From: Candidatus Flavonifractor intestinipullorum
GTDB taxonomy: Bacteria > Bacillota > Clostridia > Oscillospirales > Oscillospiraceae
Assembly (NCBI GenBank): GCA_019118925.1
Contig: DWYC01000061.1
Location: forward strand, 1 to 48,978
DNA length: 48,978 nucleotides
Direction: 5' to 3'
The notes beneath the pieces are model-generated. The model was not told the DNA's origin. It did not search any database and saw only the letters and a list, made by a program, of their open reading frames with translations. Within the stretch, counting starts at the first letter, position 1, and each line of letters opens with the position of its first letter. Shown here one piece after another: positions 15,512 through 24,695 of the stretch. The position numbers were made by a program, and so were the translations under genes.

Positions 15512-16972
15512 ATGCAGTGGAAGCGGTGGGGCCGGCGGGCGCTGGCTCTGGGGTTGTGCCTGGCACTGGCGGCCCCGGCGGGGGCGGCGGTATACCCCGA
15601 TTTGGACGAGAGCCACTGGGCCTATGACCAGATGGACCAGGCCCGGGAGCTGGGCATCCTCTCCGGCGGGTCCGGCGGGGCCATGGACCCGGACGGAACC
15701 CTGACCTGGGGGCAGTTTTTGACCATGGTGGGCCGGACCTTCTACCGGGAGACCTACGAAGCGGCCCCGGCGGGGGACAATTGGGCCGATCAGGGCTATC
15801 AGGCGGCCCTGGATGCGGGCGTGTTGGAGGAGGACGATTTTCTCCCGGTCTCCGCCCAGGGGCTGGAGGCCGAGGTCAACCGGCAGTCGGCGGCCGAGGT
15901 CTTTTACCGGGTGGTCCCCCAGGAGAGCCTGGGCGGGAACAGCTGGTGGTATGGAGAGCGGGACGCCGCGGCGGAGCTGAGCGACTGGAACCAGATTCCG
16001 GCCCAGTACCGGGAGGCGGTGAGCGCCCTGTATGAAGAGCGGATTCTCAACGGAACCGGGGACGGACGCTTTGACGGGGAGGGTACCCTCACCCGGGCCG
16101 CCGGTGCGGTCCTCCTTATGGGAGTACTGGAGGCGGTGGACAGCACCCGCCGGGGGGAAGAGGTAACCGTGACCGTCCACATGGTGGACCGGGAGGGCCA
16201 GACGATTCAGCCCGATTACACGGCACAGGTACAGGTGGGCGAGAGCTACTATTCCCTGGCGGACGCCCCCGAGGGTTACCGCTTTGTGGGGCCCTATTAC
16301 GACGTGAGCGCGCTCTCGCAGGAGGTCACCCTTCAGTACCGCCGCCTGACGGCCGACGAGCTGGCTGAGGAGCGGGCCTGGAACCAGTATCAGAGCGGTG
16401 AGATCACCTATGAGCAGTACATGCAGCAGGATTTCTGGCTCCGGCAGGAGGGGGAGAACCCCCGAAAGTATACCCAGCTCTTCGGCCGGGGAGACCAGCG
16501 GCGCTTTGAGAACCAGGAGCAGGCCGCAGCGGCCATGACCACCGTCACCGTGCCGGTGTGGAAGCTCTCCAACGGACAGAAAGTCTCCTCTACGGTATCG
16601 TTCCAGATCAACGCGGGTCTGGCCGAGGATGTCAAGGCCATCTTTACAGAGATCTACAACGACCCGGAGCAGTTCCCCATCTATGAAGCGGGGGGCTACT
16701 CCTGGCGGGGGGACGACGCCACCGGCGAGCACAACTGCGGCAGCGCCATCGACCTCAACGCCAACGAGAATTACCAGGTGCGGGAGGGACAGGCCCTGGT
16801 GGGCTCCCTCTGGCAGCCGGGGGTAAACCCCTACTCCATCGGCCCGGACAGCTCGGTGGTGCGGATTTTCAAGGCCCACGGCTGGAGCTGGGGCGGTGAC
16901 GCCTGGGCGGCCAGCTCCGACGCCTCCAGCGGATACCACGACTATATGCACTTCTCCTACATGGGGATGTAA
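15512..16972 (+). CDS. Secreted SLH-domain protein with M15 (D-Ala-D-Ala carboxypeptidase-like) domain
   Basis: 486 residues. A Sec signal peptide ends near AAPAGAA (about residue 26). Up to three S-layer homology repeats follow (about 28-90, 100-150 and 160-205, e.g. YPDLDESHWAYDQMDQAREL), which would hold the protein to wall polymers. A MucBP-like beta segment lies at about 215-275. The C-terminal domain has the M15 zinc layout: His407 and Asp414 in GEHNCGSAIDLN and His480 in DYMHFSY, with Asp477 in place of the usual ExWH Glu, as in some DxxHF-type M15 members. It probably trims peptidoglycan peptides outside the cell. The ribosome site (GAGAGG) is about 12 bases from the ATG, longer than normal. 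It is a single gene ended by a hairpin. Confidence 0.85.
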   Translation: MQWKRWGRRALALGLCLALAAPAGAAVYPDLDESHWAYDQMDQARELGILSGGSGGAMDPDGTLTWGQFLTMVGRTFYRETYEAAPAGDNWADQGYQAALDAGVLEEDDFLPVSAQGLEAEVNRQSAAEVFYRVVPQESLGGNSWWYGERDAAAELSDWNQIPAQYREAVSALYEERILNGTGDGRFDGEGTLTRAAGAVLLMGVLEAVDSTRRGEEVTVTVHMVDREGQTIQPDYTAQVQVGESYYSLADAPEGYRFVGPYYDVSALSQEVTLQYRRLTADELAEERAWNQYQSGEITYEQYMQQDFWLRQEGENPRKYTQLFGRGDQRRFENQEQAAAAMTTVTVPVWKLSNGQKVSSTVSFQINAGLAEDVKAIFTEIYNDPEQFPIYEAGGYSWRGDDATGEHNCGSAIDLNANENYQVREGQALVGSLWQPGVNPYSIGPDSSVVRIFKAHGWSWGGDAWAASSDASSGYHDYMHFSYMGM

Positions 16973-17011
16973 CGGCCGGCCGGCCCTCCAATCCGGGGGG
17001 CCGGCCGTTTC
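16971..17011 (+). terminator. Terminator after the SLH/M15 gene
   Basis: The 11-bp outer stem (16971-16981 with 16999-17009) overlaps the stop codon and has additional inner GC pairing. Only a short T tail follows (TTTCTG). Confidence 0.65.
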
Positions 17012-17200
17012 TGCAGCGGGCACCGCCGGCCGGACGCGCGCATAGACTGCGCTGAGGATGCTGCAGCGAGCGGTGAAGCGAGAAGAAAAACGGCGTTTTT
17101 CATAAAAAGAAGCCGGAACTTTTGGCGAAAACACCGGAAAAAATCCCGCCGAATCCAAAGGGAGCGGGCCGAGGCCCGTCGGAATTGTGCATCGCGTCCC

Positions 17201-17229
17201 TTGCGTTTCACGCGCTAAATTGATATAAT
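17201..17229 (+). promoter_or_regulatory. Promoter of serC-serA
   Basis: TTGCGT (17201-17206), 17 bases, TATAAT (17224-17229). The 70-base leader holds one small hairpin (CCCGGC 17241-17246 with GCCGGG 17257-17262) and no T-box. The rest of the 335-base gap, from 17012, shows no gene. Confidence 0.7.
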
Positions 17230-17307
17230 TTTAACCATATCCCGGCGGACAAAGCAGCCGGGAGAATGACAAGATCACATCAAAACGCCAATGAAAGGGG
17301 TATCCTC

Positions 17308-18393
17308 ATGGAAAACCATCGCATTTACAATTTTTCTGCCGGCCCTTCCATGCTTCCGCTGGAAGCGCTCACCCGCGCCGGCGCCGAAATCACCAATTAC
17401 GGCGGTTCCGGAATGTCTGTGATGGAGATGAGTCACCGTTCAAAGGCCTTTGATCAGATTTTTCAGGACACCAAGACCAAGCTGCGCCAGCTGCTTCAGG
17501 TGCCCGACAGCCATGAAATTCTGTTCCTTCAGGGGGGGGCCAGCACCCAGTTTTCCGCGGTTCCGCTGAACCTGATGGGACGTACCGGGAAAGCCGATTA
17601 CGCCGTCACCGGACACTTTGCCCAGGTCGCGGCCAAGGAGGCCGGAAAGTACGGCCAGGTCTCCCTGGCGGCCGACGTCTCGGGGGAGAACTTTACCACC
17701 ATCCCCGCTCAGGAGGCCCTCCGGCTGGACCCCGGCGCGTCCTATTTCTACTACTGCTCCAACAACACCATCTACGGCACCGAGTGGCAGTACGTCCCCG
17801 AGACCGGGGCGGTGCCTCTGGTGTGCGACATGTCCTCCGATATCCTCTCCCGGCCGGTGGATGTGAGCAAGTACGGCATCATCTTTGCCGGCGCCCAGAA
17901 GAACATGGCCCCCGCCGGACTGACGGTGGTCCTCATCCGCAAGGACCTGGCGGGCCAGGAGCTGCCCTATACGCCCCTGATGCTCAGCTATCAGACCATG
18001 ATCAAGAAGGACTCCATGTACAATACGCCCCCCTGCTGGTGTATCTATATGCTGGGCCTGGTGCTGGACTGGGTGGCCGAGCAGGGCGGCGTGGCCGGTA
18101 TGGAGAAGCTGCGCAACACCCGCGCCGGGATGCTCTACGACACCCTGGATCAGTCCAGACTCTTCCACTGCCACGCGGAGAAGAGCGCCCGCTCGGGCAT
18201 GAATGTGACCTTCCGCACGGGGGACGAGGCTCTGGACGCCCAGTTTGTGGCCGAGGCCACGGCGGCCGGGTTCTCCAATCTGAAGGGCCACCGCTCGGTG
18301 GGCGGTATGCGGGCCTCCATCTACAACGCCATGCCGGTGGAGGGCGTGGAGAAGCTGTGCGACTTTATCCGGGCCTTTGACCGGAAGCATTAA
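17308..18393 (+). CDS. serC: Phosphoserine aminotransferase
   Basis: 361 residues, the family length. It makes 3-phosphoserine from 3-phosphohydroxypyruvate and glutamate, the second step of serine synthesis, and also serves in pyridoxal phosphate synthesis in some bacteria. The N-terminus YNFSAGPSMLP is the SerC signature, and Lys198 in FAGAQKNMAPAG should bind pyridoxal phosphate. Start: ATG 17308, with AAAGGGG upstream; the frame opens 14 codons earlier without a ribosome site. serA follows after 23 bases, so the two act as an operon. No serB (phosphatase) is in the window. Confidence 0.97.
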   Translation: MENHRIYNFSAGPSMLPLEALTRAGAEITNYGGSGMSVMEMSHRSKAFDQIFQDTKTKLRQLLQVPDSHEILFLQGGASTQFSAVPLNLMGRTGKADYAVTGHFAQVAAKEAGKYGQVSLAADVSGENFTTIPAQEALRLDPGASYFYYCSNNTIYGTEWQYVPETGAVPLVCDMSSDILSRPVDVSKYGIIFAGAQKNMAPAGLTVVLIRKDLAGQELPYTPLMLSYQTMIKKDSMYNTPPCWCIYMLGLVLDWVAEQGGVAGMEKLRNTRAGMLYDTLDQSRLFHCHAEKSARSGMNVTFRTGDEALDAQFVAEATAAGFSNLKGHRSVGGMRASIYNAMPVEGVEKLCDFIRAFDRKH

Positions 18394-18416
18394 GAGAGAC
18401 GAAGAGAGGGAGAGAC

Positions 18417-19586
18417 ATGTATTCCATTAAAACCATGAACCACATCGCCCAGGCGGGCCTGGACGTGCTGCCCGCCGGCGGGTTCCGCGTGGGGGCGGAG
18501 GTGAGCGACCCCGACGGCATCCTGGTGCGCTCGGCCTCCCTGCACGAGATGGAGCTTAATTCCAACCTGCGGGCCATCGCCCGGGCGGGGGCGGGGACCA
18601 ACAACATCCCCCTGGACAAGTGCGCCCAGGCCGGCGTGGTGGTCTTTAACACCCCCGGCGCCAACGCCAACGCCGTAAAAGAGCTGGCGCTGGCCGCCCT
18701 GCTGATGGCCTCCCGAAACCTGGTGGGGGGCGCGGCCTGGGTGCGGGAGCAGGCCGCCGCTGGCGTGGACCTCTCCACCGCCGTGGAGAAGGGCAAGTCG
18801 GTTTTTGCCGGTCCCGAGATCATGGGCAAGACCCTGGGCGTGGTGGGCCTGGGGGCCATCGGCGTGCTGGTGGCCAACGCCGCCTATAAGCTGGGGATGG
18901 AGGTCTACGGCTACGACCCCTACCTCTCGGTGGAGACCGCCCTGCGCCTGGACCGGCATGTCCACTGCGTCAAGGATGAGAATGAGCTCTGGGAGAAGGC
19001 CGACTATATCACCCTCCACCTGCCCTACAGCGAGAGCACCAAGGACACCATCAACGCCGGGGTGCTGGCCAGGACCAAGCCCGGTGTGCGGGTGATCAAT
19101 CTGGCCCGGGGGGGTCTGGTGAACGAGGCCGCCATGGTGGAGGCCCTGAATGCCGGAAAGGTGGCCCGGTACGTCACCGACTTCCCCAGCGCCGGGATTT
19201 TGGCTGCGCCCAACGTGGTGGCGCTGCCCCACCTGGGGGCCTCTACGCCCGAGAGCGAGCTCAACTGCGCCGTAATGGCGGCCCAGTCCCTGAAAGAGTA
19301 CCTGGAAAACGGGAATATTGTCCACTCGGTGAATTACCCCGACGTATTTATGGACCGAGGGGACTGCGCCCGGGTGTGCGCCCTGCACCGGAATATCCCC
19401 AATATGCTCCTGAAGCTGACCACCGTGCTCTCGGAGGGCGGCTTCAACATTGAGCATATGACCAACAAGGCCCGGGGTGAGTACGCCTATACGCTCATTG
19501 ACGTGAGCGGAACGGTGAGCGAGGAGAACCTAGCCGCCCTGAAGGCGGTGGAGGGGGTCTTCCGCATCCGACTGATTCAAGAGTGA
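18417..19586 (+). CDS. serA: D-3-phosphoglycerate dehydrogenase with ACT domain
   Basis: 389 residues, the short SerA type. It oxidises 3-phosphoglycerate to 3-phosphohydroxypyruvate with NAD+, the first step of serine synthesis. The Rossmann motif is VVGLGAIGVLVAN (about residues 141-153); the catalytic Arg lies in NLARGGLVNE and the His in PHLGASTPESE. The C-terminal 70 residues form an ACT domain (LLKLTTVLSEGGFNIEHM), which usually mediates feedback by serine. GAGGGAG precedes the ATG. It is the second gene of the serCA operon and is followed by a strong terminator. Confidence 0.96.
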   Translation: MYSIKTMNHIAQAGLDVLPAGGFRVGAEVSDPDGILVRSASLHEMELNSNLRAIARAGAGTNNIPLDKCAQAGVVVFNTPGANANAVKELALAALLMASRNLVGGAAWVREQAAAGVDLSTAVEKGKSVFAGPEIMGKTLGVVGLGAIGVLVANAAYKLGMEVYGYDPYLSVETALRLDRHVHCVKDENELWEKADYITLHLPYSESTKDTINAGVLARTKPGVRVINLARGGLVNEAAMVEALNAGKVARYVTDFPSAGILAAPNVVALPHLGASTPESELNCAVMAAQSLKEYLENGNIVHSVNYPDVFMDRGDCARVCALHRNIPNMLLKLTTVLSEGGFNIEHMTNKARGEYAYTLIDVSGTVSEENLAALKAVEGVFRIRLIQE

Positions 19587-19605
19587 GCTCATCCCACGAT
19601 AAAAT

Positions 19606-19652
19606 ACACGCGGGGCCGCGCTACTTAGCGCGGCCCCGCGTGTTTCGTTTTT
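19606..19652. terminator. Bidirectional terminator between serA and the malic enzyme gene
   Basis: 16-bp perfect stem (19606-19621 with 19628-19643). TTTCGTTTTT follows on the plus strand and TATTTTAT on the minus strand, so it can end both convergent transcripts. Confidence 0.88.
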
Positions 19653-19666
19653 GAGGAAGGGGAAAT

Positions 19667-20839
19667 TTAGATACGGGCGACTCCGGATTCCCGGGCGGCC
19701 TGGGCCACGGCGGCGGCCACGGCGTCCTTGACCCGGGGGTCGAAGGCGGCGGGGAGGATGTACTCGGCGTTGAGCTCCTCATCGCTGACCAGACCGGCAA
19801 TGGCCCGGGCGGCGGCCACCTTCATGGCGTCGTTGATATCGCTGGCCCGCACGTCCAGAGCGCCCCGGAAGATGCCCGGGAACGCCAGAACGTTGTTGAC
19901 CTGGTTGGGGAAGTCGCTCCGGCCGGTGGACACCACCGCCGCGCCGCCGGCCTTGGCCTCGTCGGGGAAGATTTCGGGCACCGGATTGGCGCAGGCGAAA
20001 ATAATGGGGTCCTTGGCCATGGTCTGCACCATCTCCTTGGTGAGCGTCCCGGGAGCAGAGACGCCGATGAACACGTCGGCGCCCCGGATGACCTCGGCCA
20101 GAGTTCCCGTCTCGTGGTTAAAGTTGGTGATGCGGGCCATCTCCTCCTTCACCGGGTTGAGGCCCTCCCGGCCCTCGTAGATGGCGCCGGTGCGGTCGGT
20201 CATGATGACGTTCTTCAGGCCCATGCTCATCAGCAGCTTGATGATGGCGATACCGGCAGCGCCCGCGCCGGAGGTGACGATCTTCACGTCCTCAATCTTC
20301 TTGCCCACTACTTTCAGGGCGTTGAGGAGGCCCGCCAGGGTGATGACGGCGGTGCCGTGCTGGTCGTCGTGGAAGATGGGAATGTCGCACTGCTCTTTGA
20401 GCTTGCGCTCGATCTCAAAACAGCGGGGGGCGGAGATGTCCTCCAGATTCACGCCGCCGAAGGAGCCGGCCAGGAGCGCCACGGTCCGGACGATCTCGTC
20501 CACGTCGTGGCTGCGCACACACAGAGGAATGGCGTCCACGTCGCCAAAGGCCTTGAAGAGGACGCACTTGCCCTCCATAACGGGCATACCGGCCTCCGGA
20601 CCGATGTCCCCCAGACCCAGCACCGCCGAGCCGTCGGTGACCACCGCCACCGTGTTCCAGCGGCGGGTGAGGTCATAGCTCTTGGTTACGTCCTTCTGGA
20701 TCTCCAGACAGGGCTGAGCCACGCCGGGAGTATAGGCCAGAGAGAGGGCCTCCTTGCTGTCCACAGCGGCCCGGGGGGTCACTTCCAGCTTGCCCCGCCA
20801 CTCATAGTGCTTTTTCAGAGATTCGCTTGCATAGTCCAT
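19667..20839 (-). CDS. NAD(P)-dependent malic enzyme (malate dehydrogenase, decarboxylating)
   Basis: 390 residues, the short bacterial malic enzyme form without a phosphotransacetylase tail. It converts malate to pyruvate and CO2 with reduction of NAD(P)+. The catalytic region reads [12 protein letters not shown] (Tyr) and [20 protein letters not shown]; the divalent metal site lies in [12 protein letters not shown], and the Rossmann motif in [12 protein letters not shown]. Start: ATG 20839, with AGGAGG eight bases upstream; an in-frame upstream extension lacks a ribosome site. It stands alone, with the rnf operon behind it ended by its own terminator. With aspartase and Rnf nearby it fits anaerobic C4-acid metabolism. 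Confidence 0.95.
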   Translation of the reverse strand: MDYASESLKKHYEWRGKLEVTPRAAVDSKEALSLAYTPGVAQPCLEIQKDVTKSYDLTRRWNTVAVVTDGSAVLGLGDIGPEAGMPVMEGKCVLFKAFGDVDAIPLCVRSHDVDEIVRTVALLAGSFGGVNLEDISAPRCFEIERKLKEQCDIPIFHDDQHGTAVITLAGLLNALKVVGKKIEDVKIVTSGAGAAGIAIIKLLMSMGLKNVIMTDRTGAIYEGREGLNPVKEEMARITNFNHETGTLAEVIRGADVFIGVSAPGTLTKEMVQTMAKDPIIFACANPVPEIFPDEAKAGGAAVVSTGRSDFPNQVNNVLAFPGIFRGALDVRASDINDAMKVAAARAIAGLVSDEELNAEYILPAAFDPRVKDAVAAAVAQAARESGVARI

Positions 20840-20869
20840 GGGATCATCCTCCTCATAATGATTTCCTTC

Positions 20870-20875
20870 AGTATA
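20870..20875 (-). promoter_or_regulatory. -10 box upstream of the malic enzyme gene
   Basis: Minus-strand TATACT lies 31 bases before the ATG. The hexamer 17 bases upstream (TTTTCG) is a poor -35, so the promoter may need an activator or be weak. Confidence 0.35.
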
Positions 20876-20919
20876 CCGCAACAAAGCCGTTTCGAAAAGA
20901 GGTTTCGCAGAAAACGGCG

Positions 20920-20954
20920 AAAAAACTGCGCCGCGGATGAACTCCGCGGCGCAG
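20920..20954 (-). terminator. Terminator of the rnf operon
   Basis: 12-bp stem (20926-20937 with 20943-20954); the minus strand continues with TTTTTTCG. It lies 15 bases after the rnfB stop. Confidence 0.9.
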
Positions 20955-20968
20955 AACAGGCGGGATTT

Positions 20969-21823
20969 TTACTCAGCCTTGGCCGCGGGAGCAGCTTTGG
21001 GGGCGGCGGGCTTGATCTCCGGGACCTTCCCGTCCACCGTGATGAGCTTGCGGGGGCACTTCTGGGCGCACAGGCCGCAGCCGATGCACTTGTCGTAGTC
21101 GATGACGGCCAGGTTCTTGTCCACCGTAATGGCTTCCTTGGGGCAGGCCTTGGCGCACAGGCCGCAGCCGATACAGCCGTTGTCGCAGACCTGGCGGACC
21201 ACCACACCCTTGTCCTTGGAGGAGCAGGTGATGGCCACATGGCGCTTGGTCTTATAGGGGGCCAGAAGGATGATGTGCCGGGGACAGGCGTCCACGCACT
21301 TCTTACAGGCTTTGCACTTCTCCTCGTCCACCTTGGCCACGCCGTCCACCACGTGGATGGCGTCGAAGGGGCAGACCTTCTCACAGGTGCCCAGACCCAG
21401 GCAGCCGTAGGAGCAGCCGGCAGGACCTCCGCCGGGCAACCGGGCCGCGGCGGCACAGTCGGAGATGCCCACATAGTTGTACTTCTCCCGGCCGCGGCAG
21501 CCGCCGGTGCACTGCACCTGGGCGACCTCTTTGACGGTCGCTTCCGCCTTCACGCCCATAATCTCGGCGATCTGGGCGGCCACGGCGTCACCGCCGGCGG
21601 CACAGCAGTTGGTCGCGGCTTTGCCCGCGGCCACAGCCGCGGCGTAACCGGCGCAGCCGGGGTAGCCGCAGCCGCCGCAGTTGGCGCCGGGCAGCACACC
21701 GGCGATGGCCTCCTCCCGGGGGTCCTTCTCCACGGCGAATATCTTGGCGGCAAAGGCCAAAATCACGCCGAACACCGCGCCCAAAATGGCGAGCACGGCA
21801 ACAGCAGCAATCACAGTTGTCAT
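20969..21823 (-). CDS. rnfB: Rnf complex subunit B (ferredoxin-like electron input)
   Basis: 284 residues. An N-terminal membrane helix (VIAAVAVLAILGAVFGVILAF) is followed by the Fes-type cluster domain ANCGGCGYPGCAGY and later CC, then ferredoxin-type motifs CKACKKCVDACP, CIGCGLCAKACP and CIGCGLCAQKCP plus a fourth, irregular one (CSYGCLGLGTCEKVCP). It is longer than proteobacterial RnfB and rich in Ala/Pro/Lys at the end, as in clostridial forms. It is thought to accept electrons from reduced ferredoxin. GGAGG lies nine bases before the ATG. It is the last gene of the operon. Confidence 0.95.
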   Translation of the reverse strand: MTTVIAAVAVLAILGAVFGVILAFAAKIFAVEKDPREEAIAGVLPGANCGGCGYPGCAGYAAAVAAGKAATNCCAAGGDAVAAQIAEIMGVKAEATVKEVAQVQCTGGCRGREKYNYVGISDCAAAARLPGGGPAGCSYGCLGLGTCEKVCPFDAIHVVDGVAKVDEEKCKACKKCVDACPRHIILLAPYKTKRHVAITCSSKDKGVVVRQVCDNGCIGCGLCAKACPKEAITVDKNLAVIDYDKCIGCGLCAQKCPRKLITVDGKVPEIKPAAPKAAPAAKAE

Positions 21824-21838
21824 AACGTTGCGCCTCCC

Positions 21839-22423
21839 TTAAAATACCGACAGGCCGGAGAAGCCCAGGAAGGCCAGCGCCAGCAGACCGGCGGTCACCA
21901 GTGCGATGGGGAAGCCCTCAAAGGCCTTGGGGCACTCGGAGAACTCCAGGCGCTCCCGCACGCTGGCAAAGAGCACGATGGCCAGCAGGAAGCCCAGGCC
22001 GCCGGTGACGCCGTAGACCACGCTCTCCAGGAAATCGTAGTTGTTCTGGGTGTTCTGAAGCACCACGCCCAGCACGGCGCAGTTGGTGGTGATCAGGGGC
22101 AGGTACACGCCCAGCGCCTGGTACAGGGAGGGCATGGACTTCTGCAAAAACATCTCGACGAACTGCACCAGGGAGGCGATGACCAGAATAAAGACCACCG
22201 TCTGCATGAAGTCCAGGTTCAGCTTCAGCAGGAGCTGGTTGATGGGCCAGCACACGGCGCTGGCCACACCCATAACGAAGGTGACGGCCATACCCATGCC
22301 CATGGCGGTGTCGATCTTCTTGGACACGCCCATAAAGGGGCAGATACCCAAGAACTGGGAGAAAATGAAGTTGTTAACCAGAATTGCGCCCAGAGCAATG
22401 CTGAACAGATCGGCGAAATCCAT
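21839..22423 (-). CDS. rnfA: Rnf complex membrane subunit A
   Basis: 194 residues with six hydrophobic helices (e.g. ALGAILVNNFIFSQFLGICP). RnfA and RnfE are related membrane subunits that form the ion path and hold an iron-sulfur site at their interface; a Cys is present in helix 1 (FLGICPFMG) and helix 4 (TTNCAVLG). Its ATG overlaps the rnfE stop codon by one base (TAATG), so translation is coupled. Confidence 0.96.
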   Translation of the reverse strand: MDFADLFSIALGAILVNNFIFSQFLGICPFMGVSKKIDTAMGMGMAVTFVMGVASAVCWPINQLLLKLNLDFMQTVVFILVIASLVQFVEMFLQKSMPSLYQALGVYLPLITTNCAVLGVVLQNTQNNYDFLESVVYGVTGGLGFLLAIVLFASVRERLEFSECPKAFEGFPIALVTAGLLALAFLGFSGLSVF

Positions 22424-23070
22424 TACTTGGACACCTCCTCGCGCTTCTCAGCGTTTTTCTTGGGCCGGTTGAGGAAATACTGCATGGCCGCAATGACACA
22501 GGCCAGCGTGAGGAAGCCGCCCACCGGCAGGATCATACCCAGGGCGGGGATACCCTCGGGGAGGATGCGGATGCCGTCGCCCCCGTTGAGGATGCCGCCG
22601 CCGAAGGTGCCGTTGCCCAGGAACTCACGGACCACACACATGATGACCAGGATGATGGTGTAACCCAGGCCCTGCGCGATGCCGTCGATGGCGGAGGCGG
22701 CCACGCCGTTCTTATAGCAGAAGCCCTCGGCCCGGGCCAGGATGATACAGTTAACCACGATCAGGGGGATAAACAGGCCCAGGCTGGAGGACAGGTCGGG
22801 CAGATAGGCCTTCAGCGCCAGGTCCACGATGGTCACGAAGCCGGCGATCACCACGATGAAGCAGGCGATACGGACCTTATCGGGGATGATCTTCCGCAGC
22901 ATGGAGATGATGATGTTGGACAGGGTCAAAATCACCAGAACCGACAGGCCCATGCCGATGCCGTTGAAGAGGGTGGTGGTGATGGCCATGGTGGAGCACA
23001 TGCCCAAAAGCTGGACGGTAACCGGGTTTTGGGTGATGAGGCCCTCTTTAAATTGCTGTTTGATGTTCAT
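22423..23070 (-). CDS. rnfE: Rnf complex membrane subunit E
   Basis: 215 residues, six membrane helices, paralogous to RnfA (QLLGMCSTMAITTTLFNGIGM; IVVNCIILARAEGF with the paired Cys). It forms part of the ion-translocating core. GGAGG precedes the ATG at 23070; rnfG ends 12 bases upstream. Confidence 0.96.
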   Translation of the reverse strand: MNIKQQFKEGLITQNPVTVQLLGMCSTMAITTTLFNGIGMGLSVLVILTLSNIIISMLRKIIPDKVRIACFIVVIAGFVTIVDLALKAYLPDLSSSLGLFIPLIVVNCIILARAEGFCYKNGVAASAIDGIAQGLGYTIILVIMCVVREFLGNGTFGGGILNGGDGIRILPEGIPALGMILPVGGFLTLACVIAAMQYFLNRPKKNAEKREEVSK

Positions 23071-23082
23071 ACTTGCGCCTCC

Positions 23083-23628
23083 TTAACCCATGGACGCGGC
23101 CGCTTCCAGCGCCGAGTTCACGCCGTTGCAGACCGCCCGGGAGGTGATGGTGGAGCCGGTGAGCGCCTCAATGGTGCCGCCGTCCTTGGTGACGGAGACC
23201 GAGCCGCTGGCCCCCTTAAACTGCTCCCGCCACTCGGCCTTGGTGGCGTTGGCGCCCAGGCCGGAGGTCTCGGAGTGGGAGGTGATGGCTACGCCGGTGC
23301 ACGTCCCGTCGGAGCCCACGCCCACCATCATGTTCACCAGTCCGCCGAAGCCGGAGCTGGCCACTTCCACCACATAGCCGTCCTCGCCGGCCTGGTAAAC
23401 GCCCAGAACGGTGGAGTCGCCGCCGGTATACTGATCGGTCACGTCGGTATAGCCGCTCTCAGAGGGCAGAACCTCGGCCATGGCCTTGTCGGAGACCCGC
23501 TGCTTGTTGGCCGCAATGGCGTCGGCCGTGAGCATATTGGCCAGGCCCAGCAGCAGCGAGGTCACAAGACAGATGGAAAAAAGTACGATAACCAGCTGCG
23601 CGCTGGATTCTTTCTTCGTTTCAGACAT
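23083..23628 (-). CDS. rnfG: Rnf complex subunit G (covalent FMN)
   Basis: 181 residues: one N-terminal membrane helix (about 10-33), then an extracytoplasmic FMN-binding domain. The flavin is expected on Thr160 in ALTGSTITSRAV, matching the (S/T)GxT attachment signal. Its ATG lies five bases after the rnfD stop, with GGAGGGG inside the end of rnfD. Confidence 0.95.
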   Translation of the reverse strand: MSETKKESSAQLVIVLFSICLVTSLLLGLANMLTADAIAANKQRVSDKAMAEVLPSESGYTDVTDQYTGGDSTVLGVYQAGEDGYVVEVASSGFGGLVNMMVGVGSDGTCTGVAITSHSETSGLGANATKAEWREQFKGASGSVSVTKDGGTIEALTGSTITSRAVCNGVNSALEAAASMG

Positions 23629-23633
23629 AGCGC

Positions 23634-24695
23634 TTACCCCTCCTTTGCCGCTTTCTTGTCCGCCTTGGCTTTGGCCTTCATTTCCTTGGTCACGCCGAAG
23701 CGGGCGCTCTTGCCTGCCTTATCCAGCAGCCACACGCAGATGTTCATGATCAGGATGGCGTAGCTGACGCCCTCGGGATAGCCGCCGAAGTAGCGGATAA
23801 ACACGGTCAGCAGGCCGCAGCCGATGCCGAAGTAGATCTCGCCCATCTTGGTGACGGGGCTGGTCACATAGTCGGTGGCCATAAAGAAGGCGCCCAGCAT
23901 CAGTCCGCCGCCGCACAGGTTGTAGAGCATCCAGTCCACCCGGCCGATGCCGCCCTGGGGGAAGAGGAGGCACAGCACCGCCACCGTGCCCAGATAGGCC
24001 ACCGGGATGCGGAAGCGGATGACGCCCCGCCAGATCAGGTACACGCCGCCCAGCAGCAGAAGCAGGGCGGAGGTCTCGCCCAGGCAGCCGCCGATGGTGC
24101 CCACAAACAGGTCCGTCAGGCTATCCGCGGGCAGGCTGTGGACATTCAGGCCGCTGGCCACGTCCAGGTGGCTGTGCAGAGAGGCCATGGGGGTGGCGCC
24201 GGTCACCGCGTCGGAGGCGGAGAGCACGCCCGCCCAGTTCTCCAGGCCGGGGAGCACCCAGGTGGTCATGGGCACCGGATAGCACATCATCAGGAACGCA
24301 CGGCCGCCCAGGGCGGGGTTCATAAAGTTCTGACCCAGACCGCCGAAGAGCTGCTTGACCACCACGATGGCGAAGAAATCGCCGATGAGCAGCGTCCAAT
24401 AGGGCAGCGTAACCGGGCAGACAAAGGCCAGCAGCACGCCGGTGACGGCGGCGGAGAGGTCGCCGTTGGAGGAGGGCTTCTTCAGGAGCTTGCGGTAGCC
24501 CCACTCGAAGAATTCACAGCCCAGCACTGACACCGCAGTCATCGTCAGAGCACGGGGGCCGAACACATACACCGCCATGCACAGGGCGGGCAGCAGCGCG
24601 ATGAGCACGTCCAGCATCAGCCGGCGGGTATTTACCGGGGAGCAGACGTGGGGGGAGGAAGCCACAGTGAGCTTCAGATTCTTGGTGTCAATCAT
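23634..24695 (-). CDS. rnfD: Rnf complex subunit D (covalent FMN)
   Basis: 353 residues, about eight or more membrane helices, NqrB/RnfD family. Thr168 in SDAVTGATPMASL is the predicted FMN attachment site. It works with RnfG in moving electrons across the membrane domain. The start codon overlaps the rnfC stop by four bases (ATGA). The C-terminal tail is Lys/Ala rich. Confidence 0.95.
   Translation of the reverse strand: MIDTKNLKLTVASSPHVCSPVNTRRLMLDVLIALLPALCMAVYVFGPRALTMTAVSVLGCEFFEWGYRKLLKKPSSNGDLSAAVTGVLLAFVCPVTLPYWTLLIGDFFAIVVVKQLFGGLGQNFMNPALGGRAFLMMCYPVPMTTWVLPGLENWAGVLSASDAVTGATPMASLHSHLDVASGLNVHSLPADSLTDLFVGTIGGCLGETSALLLLLGGVYLIWRGVIRFRIPVAYLGTVAVLCLLFPQGGIGRVDWMLYNLCGGGLMLGAFFMATDYVTSPVTKMGEIYFGIGCGLLTVFIRYFGGYPEGVSYAILIMNICVWLLDKAGKSARFGVTKEMKAKAKADKKAAKEG

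Noticed and set aside
20114-22663. Open frame of over 800 codons opposite malic enzyme and rnfB/rnfA
   Set aside because: It runs across several clear genes on the other strand and its translation is low-complexity His/Gly/Val-rich sequence.
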